Below, piece by piece: positions 14,660 through 24,917 of a stretch of 64,000 bases of DNA. The position numbers and the translations under genes were made by a program. The stretch spans positions 62,001-126,000 of the forward strand of contig NZ_FZOR01000001.1 in NCBI RefSeq assembly GCF_900188445.1, written 5' to 3'. Positions within the stretch are counted from its first letter, which is position 1; each line of letters starts with the position of its first letter. This stretch comes from Actinomadura meyerae. Its GTDB lineage: Bacteria; Actinomycetota; Actinomycetes; Streptosporangiales; Streptosporangiaceae. A model generated the notes under the pieces. It had not been told where the DNA came from. It was given only the letters and a program-made list of their open reading frames with translations, and did no database searches.

Positions 14660-16534
14660 ATGTCCACCAGTGAGTTTTGCGAACGGACCCCGGTGCCAGC
14701 GCCCCAGCCTGACAAGACCGATCCCGCGATCATCCGCAACTTCTGCATCATCGCGCACATCGACCACGGCAAGTCGACCCTCGCGGACCGCATGCTGCAG
14801 CTGACGGGTGTCGTCGAGGACCGGCAGATGCGCGCCCAGTACCTCGACCGCATGGACATCGAGCGCGAGCGCGGGATCACGATCAAGAGCCAGGCCGTCC
14901 GGCTGCCGTGGACGGCCGGCGGCGTCGACCACGTGCTCAACCTGATCGACACGCCGGGGCACGTCGACTTCTCCTACGAGGTGTCGCGGTCGCTGGCGGC
15001 GTGCGAGGGCGCGGTCCTGCTGGTGGACGCGGCGCAGGGCATCGAGGCGCAGACGCTCGCGAACCTGTACCTGGCGATCGAGGCCGACCTGCACCTGATC
15101 CCGGTGCTGAACAAGATCGACCTCCCCGCGGCGCAGCCGGACAAGTACGCCGAGGAGCTGGCCGGCATCATCGGCTGCGACCCCTCCGACGTGCTGCGCG
15201 TGTCGGGCAAGACCGGCGAGGGCGTCCGCGAGCTGCTCGACAAGATCGTCGCGGAGGTGCCGGCGCCGGTCGGCGACCCGGACGGGCCCGCCCGCGCGCT
15301 GATCTTCGACTCGGTGTACGACACCTACCGGGGCGTCGTCACCTACGTCCGGATCATGGACGGGCACCTGTCCCGCCGCGAGAAGAGCCTGATGATGTCG
15401 ACCGGGGCGGCGCACGAGACCCTGGAGGTCGGCGTGATCTCCCCGGAGCCGAAGCCCGTGCAGGGCCTCGGCGTCGGCGAGGTCGGCTACCTGATCACCG
15501 GGGTGAAGGACGTCCGGCAGGCGCGGGTGGGCGACACCGTCACCGGCGCGTCCCGGCAGGCGGCCGAGCCGCTCGGCGGGTACCGCGACCCGAAGCCGAT
15601 GGTGTTCTCCGGCCTGTACCCGGTGGACGGCGACCAGTACCCCGAGCTGCGCGACGCGCTCGACAAGCTGCGGCTGAACGACGCCGCGCTGATCTACGAG
15701 CCGGAGACGTCGGCGGCGCTCGGCTTCGGGTTCCGCTGCGGCTTCCTCGGGCTCCTGCACATGGAGATCGTCCGGGAGCGGCTGGAGCGGGAGTTCAACC
15801 TCTCGCTGATCTCGACCGCGCCGAACGTCGTCTACCGGGTCGTCATGGAGGACGGGAGCGAGCACACCGTCACCAACCCCAGCGAGTTCCCCGAGGGCAA
15901 GATCGGCGCCGTCTACGAGCCCGTGGTGAAGGCGACGCTGCTGTCCCCGTCCGAGCACGTCGGCGCGATCATGGAGCTGTGCCAGGGCCGGCGCGGCTCG
16001 CTGCTCGGCATGGACTACCTGTCGGAGGACCGCGTCGAGATCCGCTACACGCTGCCGCTCGCCGAGATCATCTTCGACTTCTTCGACCAGCTGAAGTCGC
16101 GCACCCGCGGGTACGCCTCGCTCGACTACGAGCCCAGCGGCGAGGAGGAGTCCGACCTTGTGAAGGTCGACATCCTGCTGCAGGGCGAGTCGGTGGACGC
16201 GTTCAGCCAGATCGTCCACCGGGAGAAGTCCCGCGAGTACGGGCTGATGATGACCTCCAAGCTGAAGGAGCTCATCCCGCGGCAGCAGTACGAGGTGCCC
16301 ATCCAGGCCGCGATCGGCGCCCGGATCATCGCCCGGGAGAACATCCGCGCCATCCGCAAGGACGTCCTCGCCAAGTGCTACGGCGGCGACATCTCCCGCA
16401 AGCGCAAGCTGCTGGAGAAGCAGAAGGAGGGCAAGAAGCGGATGAAGACCATCGGGCGGGTGGACGTCCCGCAGGAGGCCTTCGTCGCGGCCCTGTCCAC
16501 CGGTGGCGGCGGCGACGACAAGGGCAAGAAGTAG
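14660..16534 (+). CDS. lepA: Elongation factor 4 (back-translocating GTPase LepA)
   Basis: A 624-residue translational GTPase. G1 is [10 protein letters not shown]3 DTPGH, G4 NKID. The LepA-specific C-terminus is present ([49 protein letters not shown]), quoted in part as [15 protein letters not shown]. The protein acts on stalled or mistranslocated ribosomes. I chose the ATG of MSTSEF; an in-frame ATG 18 bases upstream (MEAHIS) is an equal alternative and neither has a clear ribosome site. A bidirectional hairpin follows the stop. Confidence 0.96.
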   Translation: MSTSEFCERTPVPAPQPDKTDPAIIRNFCIIAHIDHGKSTLADRMLQLTGVVEDRQMRAQYLDRMDIERERGITIKSQAVRLPWTAGGVDHVLNLIDTPGHVDFSYEVSRSLAACEGAVLLVDAAQGIEAQTLANLYLAIEADLHLIPVLNKIDLPAAQPDKYAEELAGIIGCDPSDVLRVSGKTGEGVRELLDKIVAEVPAPVGDPDGPARALIFDSVYDTYRGVVTYVRIMDGHLSRREKSLMMSTGAAHETLEVGVISPEPKPVQGLGVGEVGYLITGVKDVRQARVGDTVTGASRQAAEPLGGYRDPKPMVFSGLYPVDGDQYPELRDALDKLRLNDAALIYEPETSAALGFGFRCGFLGLLHMEIVRERLEREFNLSLISTAPNVVYRVVMEDGSEHTVTNPSEFPEGKIGAVYEPVVKATLLSPSEHVGAIMELCQGRRGSLLGMDYLSEDRVEIRYTLPLAEIIFDFFDQLKSRTRGYASLDYEPSGEEESDLVKVDILLQGESVDAFSQIVHREKSREYGLMMTSKLKELIPRQQYEVPIQAAIGARIIARENIRAIRKDVLAKCYGGDISRKRKLLEKQKEGKKRMKTIGRVDVPQEAFVAALSTGGGGDDKGKK

Positions 16535-16570
16535 GCCGCGTCCCGTCCCGGGCCCGTCGGCCGCGGCCTA
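16532..16570. terminator. Bidirectional terminator between lepA and the DUF4870 gene
   Basis: TAGGCCGCG and CGCGGCCTA are perfect complements separated by 21 bases. The left arm includes the lepA stop codon, and the right arm lies 8 bases before the end of the convergent gene. Confidence 0.5.
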
Positions 16571-16577
16571 CCGGGCC

Positions 16578-17153
16578 CTACTTCAGGATGGGCCAGGCCA
16601 CGACGGCGGGGACGCGGCGGAACTCGCCGCGGTTCGCGGCCCGTCCGGCGTAGACGAGGAAGAACATCACGGCGGCCGTGAACAGCAGCGGCACCCAGAT
16701 GAGGATGTCGACGGCCAGTGACAGCAGGCCGAACACGAACCACACGGCGATCGCGGCGATGCCCATGTTGAGGCCCTGCGCGGCGTGCCGCCGGACGAAC
16801 GGCGAAGTGGCCTTGCCGAAGTAGACGATCGCGGGCGCGACGGCGCCGACGAGGAACTGCCCCACGTACGCCATGAGGGCCCACGTCCGGTCGTCGTGGC
16901 CGTCCGGCCCGGGGCCGCCGGGCTGACCGGGCATCTGACCGGGCATCTGGACGGTGCTTCCGCCCTGCTGGGGCTGCTGCCATGCCGCATTGGGCTGCGG
17001 CTGCTGCGGTGGCTGCTGTCCCTGCTGGGGTTGCTGCCACAGGTTCCCCGGCTGCTGCCAGGGCGCCTGGGGCTGAGCCTGCTGCTGGGGCTGCTGCCAG
17101 CCCTGGCCGGGCTGCTGACCTTGACCGGGCGACGGGGGAGGCCCGTAGGCCAT
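16578..17153 (-). CDS. DUF4870 membrane protein with Gln/Pro-rich N-terminus
   Basis: A 191-residue protein. Residues 1-85 are low-complexity Gln/Pro/Gly (repeated WQQPQQ). Residues about 88-190 are a DUF4870/Tic20-like membrane domain: DDRTWALMAYVGQFLVGAVAPAIVYF, FVRRHAAQGLNMGI, and two further hydrophobic segments ending in NRGEFRRVPAV. The HAAQGLN motif is diagnostic. Role unknown; Gln/Pro-rich tails of this kind are common in actinomycete membrane proteins and are probably cytoplasmic. Confidence 0.85.
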   Translation of the reverse strand: MAYGPPPSPGQGQQPGQGWQQPQQQAQPQAPWQQPGNLWQQPQQGQQPPQQPQPNAAWQQPQQGGSTVQMPGQMPGQPGGPGPDGHDDRTWALMAYVGQFLVGAVAPAIVYFGKATSPFVRRHAAQGLNMGIAAIAVWFVFGLLSLAVDILIWVPLLFTAAVMFFLVYAGRAANRGEFRRVPAVVAWPILK

Positions 17154-17326
17154 GGCGGACGTCCTCTCCTCTAGTTCGCTGCGCGTTCGCGTGTGCGAGG
17201 GTGCGAAGGTGCGCGCCGTTGCGCGAAGTGTATGACTCCTAGGACGCGCCGTGAGTTCGAACCGGTTCCCCGGAACCGCCCGCCCCGTGGCCGTTTCACG
17301 CCACGGGCCGGGCCGCCGGCCGTGGG

Positions 17327-18727
17327 TCAGGGACGCCAGATGACCGCGGACGGTGCCGCCCGCGTGAGCGTGACCGAGCCCGTCCAGGCGATGGACGACG
17401 GCTGCGGCAGGTACGCCTCGTCCAGGAAGAATCCACGGTTGACGGACGTGACCGTCGCCGGGGCGCCGTTGTCGCCGAACCCGGTCGGCCGCCGCAGCGC
17501 CTCGATGCTCGCGATGTCGGAGACCCGCGTGCCCGCGGGCAGCTCGACGGTGGTGGCGACGGCGCCGTCCCGGTCCACCGACCAGGTCCGCTCGTCATGG
17601 TCGGACCGGTACAGCACGGACGGGTCGGCCTTCAGCCGGATCCCGAGCGCCACCCCCGGCACGGACCCGATCCCGGTCGCCGCGCCCGTCGTCTTCGCGA
17701 ACTCCGCGAACAGGTACGAGCGCTGGTCGCCGACCTCCCGCGTCGCGGGGTCGGACGGGTCCTCGATCTTGCCCTCCCGCACCATCTCCTGCGCCGCGAC
17801 CCGGTACGTCCACGGCTCGCGGTCCATGACGGCCTCCCGGGCGCGGCCCTCCGGGCGCGTCCGGGACGCGTCGAGGAGGAAGCGCAGCGGCGGCTCCGGC
17901 GAGATCACGTCGCACATGTTGTTGTTCGACGTGCAGGTCTGCAGCACCGGATGGTCACCCTCGTAGCGGCCGGCGAACTTCAGCGTCAGGTGCAGGGGCG
18001 CCTGGTAGACGCCGGTGCCGGCGACCCGGTTCCCGGACGCGTCGACCTCGACGCGGTACACCCACTCGATGTCGGTGGTCCGGCCCCAGCGGGCCATCAG
18101 CGCGGGCGTGTCGGTGCCGCCGTCCTCGTTGCTCCACACCACCGAGTACTCGATGACGCGGTGTCCCGGCGTCGCGGCGGGCTGCGTCTCGTGCCAGGCG
18201 ATCAGCGGGGTGTCGGTGGTCGCGTTCTGGTAGGGGTCGCCGAACGGCCAGCCGGTCCGGCCGACGACGACGGGCGCGTGCCGCAGGGCGAGCTCGTCCG
18301 CCTCCGGCATCCGGACGCGGGCGTGCCGGAGGGTGACGCTCGCCGCGGCGGGCGCGCTGCCCTTCGCGAAGCGCAGCGCCACCTCGTGGCGGCCCTCCCC
18401 GACGCGCCCGAGCCCGAAGCTGCGGGGGACCGGATCGGAGGAAGGGACGACGACGTCGGTCACGTGGCGCCCGTCCACCGCGACCGACACCACCGCGGAC
18501 TCGGCGCCCTCGCGGGCCCAGGAGACGCCCGGCGCGGACGCGGAGAAGGAGATGACGGCCTCCCCGTCCCGTCCGGCGGTGAACGGCAGCGTCCGGGCGG
18601 GGCCGCCGCGCCGGACGGTGATCGCGCCGTCGGCGGCTGCGGCGGGGAGCGGGGCGAGGATGAGGGGTGCGCCGGCGAGGGCGGCGCCGGTCACGGCGAG
18701 CACGGCATGACGCGCACGGCTTCTCAT
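17327..18727 (-). CDS. Secreted protein of unknown function
   Basis: A 466-residue protein with a clear Sec signal peptide (MRSRARHAVLAVTGAALAGA then APLPAAAADG). The mature part has beta-rich segments (AVISFSASAPGVSWARE, RHEVALRFAKG), Trp-rich stretches and a CTSNNNMCDV pair that may form a disulphide. It ends at GSVTLTRAAPSAVIWRP. I do not recognise a family. I began at the ATG that places the signal peptide at the N-terminus. It is isolated from its neighbours on both sides. Confidence 0.75.
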   Translation of the reverse strand: MRSRARHAVLAVTGAALAGAPLILAPLPAAAADGAITVRRGGPARTLPFTAGRDGEAVISFSASAPGVSWAREGAESAVVSVAVDGRHVTDVVVPSSDPVPRSFGLGRVGEGRHEVALRFAKGSAPAAASVTLRHARVRMPEADELALRHAPVVVGRTGWPFGDPYQNATTDTPLIAWHETQPAATPGHRVIEYSVVWSNEDGGTDTPALMARWGRTTDIEWVYRVEVDASGNRVAGTGVYQAPLHLTLKFAGRYEGDHPVLQTCTSNNNMCDVISPEPPLRFLLDASRTRPEGRAREAVMDREPWTYRVAAQEMVREGKIEDPSDPATREVGDQRSYLFAEFAKTTGAATGIGSVPGVALGIRLKADPSVLYRSDHDERTWSVDRDGAVATTVELPAGTRVSDIASIEALRRPTGFGDNGAPATVTSVNRGFFLDEAYLPQPSSIAWTGSVTLTRAAPSAVIWRP

Positions 18728-18803
18728 GATCGGGAAAGGTACGGCGCCCCGGTCGCGATCCGGTGACGGCGCGGTCGCCCGCCGGTGTCGGCTCGGTGAG
18801 CCC

Positions 18804-19712
18804 TCAGGCGCGGCTGCGGTGCAGCGGGGCGAGCGCGGCGAGCGCGGCCGGCTGCTGCAGCGACACGGCCGTGAACCGCTCCGCCTCACCGGCCTCCCCG
18901 CCCTGCCGCTCGGGCCCGTAGAGGGTGAGCCCCGACGCGGCCAGCCGGACCGCGCGGCCCCGCCGGACGACGTCGTGGCCCAGCTCCCGCAGCAGCGCGA
19001 CCACGTCGCCGGCGGGCTCGTCGAGCAGGTCGACGCCGTCCAGCCGGAACCGCATCCCGGGGTTGCCGCTCCAGCCGGGCGGGCGCGTCCCGCAGATCTC
19101 GGCGAGCCGCTCCACGCCGTCCTCGCCCCGGTCGGTGGACAGCGCCAGCGTCCCGCGCCCGACCCGCACGCTGCGGTGGTCGGCCCACCCGCACAGCAGC
19201 GACGCCTTCGGCGGGCGGGTGCCGCAGCGCTCGGCGACCGCGTCGAGCGCGGTCCACGCGTCGGGGGCCAGGGTGGAGAACAGCAGGCTCGCGTCCGGCA
19301 GCAGCGCGCCGCGGCCCGGCTCCAGCGTGACGACGAACGGCGCGACCCGGCCGGGGAACCGCGCCGGGTCGGCCTCCCGGAGCGTGACGAGCCCCTCCCA
19401 GACGACCGGCTCGTCCACCGCGAACCAGGTGATCACGGCCTCCACGCCGAGGTCGCGGAACGTCGCGTCGGTCAGCCGCTCGGCGACGGACTCGCGCAGG
19501 TCCTCGGCGGTCTCGGCGAGGCGGCGGCGCCACCACGGCGGCTCCGGCTCGGCGTCCCCGCCCGTCGACCAGCGCGTCCCCGGGCCGGGCAGGCCGTGCC
19601 GCCGCTCGCCGCCCGCGCCGTCGACCACCGTGCAGTGCCAGCCGTCCGGCCCGCCCCGCAGCAGCACCCGCGCCGGCGCCCGTCCCCGCTCGGTCGCACC
19701 CTGCTCCACCAT
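18804..19712 (-). CDS. Hypothetical protein, divergent from YezG-like gene
   Basis: A 302-residue cytoplasmic-looking protein. It contains WWRRRLAETAEDLRESVAERL and FRDLGVEAVITWFAVDEPVVWEGLVTLR, quoted in part, and a later MRFRLDGVDLLDEPAGDVVALLRELGHDVV region. No signal peptide, membrane segment or catalytic motif is evident. It is divergent from a 146-residue YezG-like gene, and the 159 bases between them are their shared promoter region. The proximity suggests a functional pair, as for polymorphic-toxin immunity genes, but this is only a guess. Confidence 0.6.
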   Translation of the reverse strand: MVEQGATERGRAPARVLLRGGPDGWHCTVVDGAGGERRHGLPGPGTRWSTGGDAEPEPPWWRRRLAETAEDLRESVAERLTDATFRDLGVEAVITWFAVDEPVVWEGLVTLREADPARFPGRVAPFVVTLEPGRGALLPDASLLFSTLAPDAWTALDAVAERCGTRPPKASLLCGWADHRSVRVGRGTLALSTDRGEDGVERLAEICGTRPPGWSGNPGMRFRLDGVDLLDEPAGDVVALLRELGHDVVRRGRAVRLAASGLTLYGPERQGGEAGEAERFTAVSLQQPAALAALAPLHRSRA

Positions 19713-19871
19713 CCCGTTGACACTATCCACCCAAGAGGGGCGGCACGCTGCATTCCGGCCGTCCGGTGCGCGGTTTCCGGACGACACGGCGGCGGTTGCT
19801 CGACCTCGGCCCGGATCTAGGTACGGTCGGAACAGCGGCCAGACGGTCTGACCCGACCTCCCGGAGGTAGC

Positions 19872-20312
19872 GTGACCCACCCCGAGCAGGTACTGCGTTC
19901 TGCGAAGGAGCGGGAGACGGTGAACGGCGCCGTCCGCGCGCTGCGCTCCGCCGCGCCCGACGGCTGGGAGCGGCTCGACTTCGCCTTCCGCGCGACCGTC
20001 GGCATCGACAGCGCCTCGCTGGAGGTCGAGGACGCCGCCGGCGACCGCCGCACCGCGGTCCCGCCCGGCCAGGCCATCGGCAGGATGGACGAGCTGCGCC
20101 GCGTCATGTACCGCGACGGCAAGGGCGCCTGGTTCACCGCGCGGCTGCGGATCGAGCGGTCCGGCCGGTTCAGCGCCGAGTTCGACTACGACGGCGAGCC
20201 CGACTTCACCCCGCCCCTCACCGCGTCCGCCTACGTCCAGGACCTCGACCGCTTCCCCCGCACCGACGCCCACATCCCGGACTGGCTCCGCGCGAAGCTC
20301 GACGAGTCCTGA
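19872..20312 (+). CDS. YezG/immunity-like small protein
   Basis: A 146-residue acidic protein with a GTG start and a strong ribosome site (GGAGGTAGC). The middle reads GWERLDFAFRATVGIDSASLEV and ARLRIERSGRFSAEFDYDGEPDF (quoted in parts), followed by DLDRFPR and a closing IPDWLRAKL. The FDYDGEPDF pattern, then a Pro-rich turn and a W-containing helix, resemble the YezG/DUF600 immunity family. I rate the match as moderate. No toxin gene is visible next to it. Confidence 0.6.
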   Translation: MTHPEQVLRSAKERETVNGAVRALRSAAPDGWERLDFAFRATVGIDSASLEVEDAAGDRRTAVPPGQAIGRMDELRRVMYRDGKGAWFTARLRIERSGRFSAEFDYDGEPDFTPPLTASAYVQDLDRFPRTDAHIPDWLRAKLDES

Positions 20313-20425
20313 GCGGGCGACCGGCGTACCACGCGGGCGGTCCGGCGGCCTGAGCGGGCCGTCCGGCGGCATGAGCGGGCGCTCCGGCGTCCCGAGCAGG
20401 CGGCCGGGCGGGGCAGACTTGAAGG

Positions 20426-21634
20426 GTGCCCTCGACGCTTCCCGACGGAGACCCCGTACCGGCCGACGGCTCGCTGCCAGGCGGCGCGCTCGACGGCCTG
20501 GGCGGCCGCCCGTTCGCCTTCTACGTGCATGTGCCCTTCTGCGTGACGCGGTGCGGGTACTGCGACTTCAACACCTACACGGCGACGGAGCTGGGGCCGG
20601 GCGCGAGCCGCGACTCCTACGCCGACACCGCCATCGGCGAGGTGCGGATGGCCCGCCGCGTCCTCGGGGACGCCGATCTCCCCGTGGAGACGGTCTTCGT
20701 CGGCGGGGGCACGCCGACGCTGCTCCCGCCGGGTGACCTGGGGCGCGTCCTGGACGCCATCGACACCGAGTTCGGGCTCGCACCCGGCGCCGAGGTGACG
20801 ACGGAGGCCAACCCAGAGTCGGTGGACGAGGCGTACGTGGCCGACCTCCGCGAGGCCGGATTCACCCGCATCTCCTACGGGATGCAGAGCGCGCGCGAGC
20901 ACGTCCTGGCCGTGCTGGAGCGCACCCACACCCCGGGACGCGTCCCGCAGGTGGTCGAGTGGACGCGCAAGGCGGGCTTCGAGCACATCAACCTCGACCT
21001 CATCTACGGGACGCCGGGCGAGACCGACGACGACTGGAGGGCCTCCCTGGAGGCGGCCCTCGCGTCCGAGCCCGACCACGTGTCGGCGTACGCGCTGATC
21101 GTGGAGGAGGGCACCCGCCTGGCCGCCCAGGTGAGGCGGGGCGAGCTGACCGCGCCGGACGACGACGCCATGGCCGATCGCTACCTCATCGCCGACGAGA
21201 TGCTGAGCGCCCATGGCCTGCACTGGTATGAGATCTCCAATTGGGCGTCCGATCCCTCCGCCGCCTGCCGCCACAACATGCTCTATTGGACGGGCGCCGA
21301 CTGGTGGGGTGTCGGCCCAGGAGCGCACAGCCACGTCGGCGGAACCCGCTGGTGGAACGTCAAGCACCCCGCCGCGTACGCGTCCCGTCTGGCCGAGGGC
21401 ACCACCCCTGCCCACGCCCGGGAGATCCTCACCGGCGACGACCGCCACATCGAGCGCGTCATGCTCGAACTACGCCTCGCCCAGGGCTGCCCCACGGCCC
21501 TCCTGGACGACAAGGCCGTCCGCAGGGCCATCGATGAGGGCCTGCTGGAACCGGCCCCCTACGAGAACGGCCGGGCCGTCCTGACCCTCAAGGGCCGTCT
21601 CCTCGCCGACGCCGTGGTCCGCGACCTCACCTGA
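20426..21634 (+). CDS. hemW: Radical SAM heme chaperone HemW
   Basis: A 402-residue protein. The 4Fe-4S motif is CVTRCGYC (CxxxCxxC, about residue 39), followed by FNTYT. FVGGGTPTLL, TEANPESV, ISYGMQS and the HemW-specific CRHNMLYW / WGVGPGAHSH motif are all present, which separates it from oxygen-independent HemN. HemW inserts or ferries heme; it is often misnamed coproporphyrinogen III oxidase. GTG start. The end nearly touches the convergent DUF3097 gene (5 bases between stops). Confidence 0.94.
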   Translation: MPSTLPDGDPVPADGSLPGGALDGLGGRPFAFYVHVPFCVTRCGYCDFNTYTATELGPGASRDSYADTAIGEVRMARRVLGDADLPVETVFVGGGTPTLLPPGDLGRVLDAIDTEFGLAPGAEVTTEANPESVDEAYVADLREAGFTRISYGMQSAREHVLAVLERTHTPGRVPQVVEWTRKAGFEHINLDLIYGTPGETDDDWRASLEAALASEPDHVSAYALIVEEGTRLAAQVRRGELTAPDDDAMADRYLIADEMLSAHGLHWYEISNWASDPSAACRHNMLYWTGADWWGVGPGAHSHVGGTRWWNVKHPAAYASRLAEGTTPAHAREILTGDDRHIERVMLELRLAQGCPTALLDDKAVRRAIDEGLLEPAPYENGRAVLTLKGRLLADAVVRDLT

Positions 21635-21639
21635 GAAGC

Positions 21640-22464
21640 TCATGCGGTGACGAAATCGATCAGTTCCTCCACCCGGCCCAGGAGTGCGGGTTCCAGGTCG
21701 GTGTAGGTGCTGACCGAGTTCAGGATCCGCTTCCAGGCGGCTCCGGTGTCGTCGCCCCAGCCGAGTTCGGCGACGACGCCCTCCTTCCACGGGATGCCGC
21801 GAGGGATGCGGGGCCAGGCGGGGATGCCGACGGCGGCGGGCTTGACCGCCTCCCAGATGTCGATGAACGGGTGGCCGGTGATCAGGACGTGCGGGGACGA
21901 CACCCGCGCGGCGATCCGGGACTCCTTGGACCCCTCGACCAGGTGGTCGACCAGGACGCCGAGGCGGCGGCCCTCGTCCGGGCCGAACTCCTCGACGATG
22001 GCGGGCAGATCGTCCACGCCTTCGAGGTACTCCACGACGACGCCCTCCACGCGGAGGTCGTGGCCCCAGATCTTCTCGACCAGCTCGGCGTCGTGGACGC
22101 CCTCGACGTAGATGCGGCTCTCCTTGGCGACCTGGGCGCGCAGCCCCTGGACGGCGATCGAGCCGGAGGCCGACCGCGCCGGTCCCCTGGGCGCCGCGGC
22201 GGGCCTGACCAGCGTGACCGGCTTGCCGTCGATCAGGAAGCCGGCCTTGGCCAGCGGGAACACGCGCCGCTTGCCGAACCGGTCCTCCAGCGTGACGCCG
22301 AACTTGTCGCAGCCGACCACCGCGCCGCAGAAGCCGCTGCCGGGGTCCTCCGCGACCAGCCCCAGCTCGGCCGGGACCTCCGGGATCCGACCCTTGCGCG
22401 GCCTGCGCCAGTCGCCGGCGAGCACGTCGTTTCCGTAGTCCTTACTGCGCACGGGTCCGCACAT
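21640..22464 (-). CDS. DUF3097 family protein
   Basis: A 274-residue protein, typical of the actinobacterial DUF3097 family that sits beside hemW. Features: an N-terminal DYGNDVLAGDWRRPRKGR, a beta-barrel-like CGAVVGCDKFGVTLEDRFGKRRVF region, and a C-terminal Toprim-like part with VEGVHDAELVEKIWG, LVDHLVEGSKE and VLITGHPFIDIWEAVKP (acidic Glu and Asp positions). The Toprim-like motifs suggest a nucleic-acid enzyme; the family function is unknown. A GTG two codons downstream is an alternative start. Confidence 0.85.
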   Translation of the reverse strand: MCGPVRSKDYGNDVLAGDWRRPRKGRIPEVPAELGLVAEDPGSGFCGAVVGCDKFGVTLEDRFGKRRVFPLAKAGFLIDGKPVTLVRPAAAPRGPARSASGSIAVQGLRAQVAKESRIYVEGVHDAELVEKIWGHDLRVEGVVVEYLEGVDDLPAIVEEFGPDEGRRLGVLVDHLVEGSKESRIAARVSSPHVLITGHPFIDIWEAVKPAAVGIPAWPRIPRGIPWKEGVVAELGWGDDTGAAWKRILNSVSTYTDLEPALLGRVEELIDFVTA

Positions 22465-22642
22465 TAACCCGGCGGGACGGCCGCGCGGCGTCGCCCCTCG
22501 TCCCTCGGCGTGGCGGACGCGTCCGGCACGATGGGGCGGCCGCGCGCGGCACGGATGGGGCGGCGGCGTCCGATACGGATAGGATCGCGCCGCCATCCGG
22601 GGAGTGCGCGGGCACTCCGATCAGGGGTACGGGGCCGTACAA

Positions 22643-22669
22643 TTGGCACTCTAGAGTATGGAGTGCCAG
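22643..22669. promoter_or_regulatory. CIRCE operator
   Basis: TTGGCACTC, nine bases, GAGTGCCAG: the inverted repeat bound by HrcA, with one base change in each arm from TTAGCACTC-N9-GAGTGCTAA. It lies 34 bases before the hrcA start and overlaps a TAGAGT -10-like hexamer, so HrcA should repress its own gene and dnaJ. Confidence 0.92.
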
Positions 22670-22702
22670 CGGAACGGCCGACCGGACGAGGGAGGTGACG
22701 CC

Positions 22703-23716
22703 GTGCTGGACGACCGGAAGCTCGCCGTCCTGCGCGCCATCGTCGAGGACTTCGTCTCCACCAACGAGCCGGTGGGGTCGAAGGCCCTCGCGGACCGGCA
22801 CAACCTCGGTGTGTCGCCCGCGACCATCCGCAACGACATGGCGGTGCTGGAGGAGCAGGGCTACATCACGCAGCCGCACACCAGCGCCGGCCGCGTCCCC
22901 ACCGACAAGGGCTACCGGCTGTTCGTCGACCGGCTGTCGACGATCAAGCCGCTGTCGGTCGCCGAGCGGCGCGCGATCGAGACGTTCCTGTCCGGCGCCT
23001 ACGACCTCGACGACGTGGTCGGCCGCACGGTGCGGCTGCTCGCGCAGCTCACCCGGCAGGTCGCGGTCGTCCAGTACCCGTCGCTGACCCGCTCGTCGGT
23101 GCGGCACGTCGAGCTGGTGCCGGTCGCCGAGGGGCGGCTGCTGCTGGTGCTGATCACCAACACCGGGCGGGTGGAGCAGCGGGTCATCGACACGCCCTCC
23201 GCCATCTCCGAGGAATCGATCGGGCACCTGCGGGCGTTGCTCAACACGTGCCTCGACGGGCTCGGCCTCGGCGACGTGCCGACGGCGGTCGCCGACCTCC
23301 CCGAGAAGGTGGGGCCGGACGAGCGGCCGGTCGCGGCGGCGGTGCTGTCGGTGCTGCTGGAGACGCTCGTCGAGAAGCACGAGGAGAAGATCGTTTTCGC
23401 CGGGGCGGCCAACCTCGCCGCGGTCGACTTCTCGCAGAGCCTGCGGGAGGTCCTGGTGGCGCTGGAGGAGCAGGTGGTGCTGATGAGGCTGCTCGGCGAG
23501 ACCGGCGACTCCTCTACAGTTACGGTGCGGATCGGCACCGAGAACCCCGACCTGGGGCTCCGATCGACCTCGGTGGTCGCCGCGGACTACGGGGTCGGCG
23601 ACCTCACCTTGGCCAGGCTCGGAGTACTCGGGCCTACACGCATGGATTACCCCAGCACGATGGGAGCGGTACGGGCAGTGGCACGCTACGTGGGACAGAT
23701 CCTGGCGGGGTCGTAA
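22703..23716 (+). CDS. hrcA: Heat-inducible transcription repressor HrcA
   Basis: A 337-residue protein. The N-terminal winged helix ([28 protein letters not shown], quoted as [20 protein letters not shown]) and the [16 protein letters not shown] recognition helix plus [14 protein letters not shown] are standard HrcA. The C-terminal GAF-like part includes the [14 protein letters not shown] strand. The GTG start has GGGAGGTGA 5 bases upstream. It is in an operon with dnaJ (1 base between stop and start). It represses class-I heat-shock genes; DnaJ/GroEL status normally tunes it. Confidence 0.96.
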   Translation: MLDDRKLAVLRAIVEDFVSTNEPVGSKALADRHNLGVSPATIRNDMAVLEEQGYITQPHTSAGRVPTDKGYRLFVDRLSTIKPLSVAERRAIETFLSGAYDLDDVVGRTVRLLAQLTRQVAVVQYPSLTRSSVRHVELVPVAEGRLLLVLITNTGRVEQRVIDTPSAISEESIGHLRALLNTCLDGLGLGDVPTAVADLPEKVGPDERPVAAAVLSVLLETLVEKHEEKIVFAGAANLAAVDFSQSLREVLVALEEQVVLMRLLGETGDSSTVTVRIGTENPDLGLRSTSVVAADYGVGDLTLARLGVLGPTRMDYPSTMGAVRAVARYVGQILAGS

Positions 23717-23717
23717 G

Positions 23718-24854
23718 GTGGCGAACGACTACTACGCGACCCTGGGGGTCCGGCGCGACGCCAGCGCCGACGAGGTGAAGAAGGCGTACCGCCGGCTGGC
23801 GCGCGAGCTCCACCCGGACGTCAACCCGGATCCGGAGACCCAGGAGAAGTTCAAGGAGATCACCCAGGCGTACGAGGTGCTCTCCGACCCCAAGAAGCGG
23901 GAGATGTACGACCTCGGCGCGGACCCGTTCGCCTCCGGGGCGGGCGCGGGCGCCGGCGGGTTCGGCGCGGCCGGGTTCCCGTTCAGCGACATCATGGACG
24001 CCTTCTTCGGGACGGCCACCTCGCGCGGCCCGCGGTCGCGGGCCCGGCGCGGCCGCAACGCGACGCTGCGGGTCGAGCTCGACCTCGCCGAGACCGCGTT
24101 CGGCACGACCCGCGAGCTGTCCATCGACACCGCGGTGGCCTGCGCCACCTGCGACGGGTCGGGCTGCGCGCCCGGCACCCACCCGGAGACGTGCGAGACC
24201 TGCCACGGGCGCGGCGAGGTGCAGCAGGTCCAGCGCTCGTTCCTCGGCCAGGTCATGACGGCGCGGCCGTGCCCGGCGTGCGGCGGGTTCGGCTCGGTGA
24301 TCCGCAACCCGTGCACCGAGTGCTCGGGCGACGGCCGGGTCCGCACCCGGCGCACCGTCAAGGTCAAGATCCCGGCCGGGGTGGAGAACGGCATCCACAT
24401 CCAGCTCGCCGGCGAGGGCGAGGTCGGCCCGGGCGGCGGCCCGCCCGGTGACCTGTTCCTGGAGATCGTCGAGAAGCCGCACCCGATCTTCGAGCGGGAG
24501 GGCGACGACCTGCACTGCACGGTCGAGATCCCGATGACCGCGGCGGCGCTCGGTACCAGCGTCACCATCGAGACGCTGGACGACGCCGAGAGCGTCGACA
24601 TCAAGCCCGGCACGCAGTCGGGGCAGGTGATCACGCTCTACAACCGGGGCGTCCGGCACCTCAACGAGAGCGGTCGCGGCGACCTGATGATCCACGTGAA
24701 CGTGGAGACGCCGGGCCGGCTCGACGAGGAGCAGGAGGAGCTGCTGCGCCGCCTGGCCGCCCTGCGCGGCGAGGAGCGCCCGCCCGGCAAGTTCGCCCCG
24801 GGCCACCGCAGCGGCGTGTTCTCCCGCATCAAGGACGTCTTCAACCAGCACTGA
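23718..24854 (+). CDS. dnaJ: Molecular chaperone DnaJ
   Basis: A 378-residue type-I J-protein. J domain at residues 1-70 with HPD (ELHPDVN), then a short Gly/Phe/Ala-rich linker, then four zinc-centre repeats [24 protein letters not shown] and CTECSGDG, then the client-binding beta domains. This is the second actinomycete DnaJ that accompanies hrcA rather than the one beside dnaK-grpE. GTG start directly after hrcA. A terminator follows. Confidence 0.96.
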   Translation: MANDYYATLGVRRDASADEVKKAYRRLARELHPDVNPDPETQEKFKEITQAYEVLSDPKKREMYDLGADPFASGAGAGAGGFGAAGFPFSDIMDAFFGTATSRGPRSRARRGRNATLRVELDLAETAFGTTRELSIDTAVACATCDGSGCAPGTHPETCETCHGRGEVQQVQRSFLGQVMTARPCPACGGFGSVIRNPCTECSGDGRVRTRRTVKVKIPAGVENGIHIQLAGEGEVGPGGGPPGDLFLEIVEKPHPIFEREGDDLHCTVEIPMTAAALGTSVTIETLDDAESVDIKPGTQSGQVITLYNRGVRHLNESGRGDLMIHVNVETPGRLDEEQEELLRRLAALRGEERPPGKFAPGHRSGVFSRIKDVFNQH

Positions 24855-24863
24855 AGCGAGGTG

Positions 24864-24890
24864 GCGGCGGCCTACCGGGAGGGCCGCCGC
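24864..24890 (+). terminator. Terminator of hrcA-dnaJ
   Basis: GCGGCGGCC / GGCCGCCGC perfect inverted repeat with a 9-base loop, 10 bases after the dnaJ stop. Confidence 0.6.
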
Positions 24891-24917
24891 GGCGATCCCG
24901 AGCATTGAGAGGCCCCC

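Noticed and set aside
14186..16219. Long minus-strand frame across lepA
   Set aside because: Shadow of lepA. Only the part up to 14455 is real (rpsT).
22524..22564. Short degenerate tandem repeat (CGGCACGATGGGGCGGC twice) upstream of the CIRCE site
   Set aside because: Two imperfect copies in GC-rich DNA, too little to call a regulatory array.
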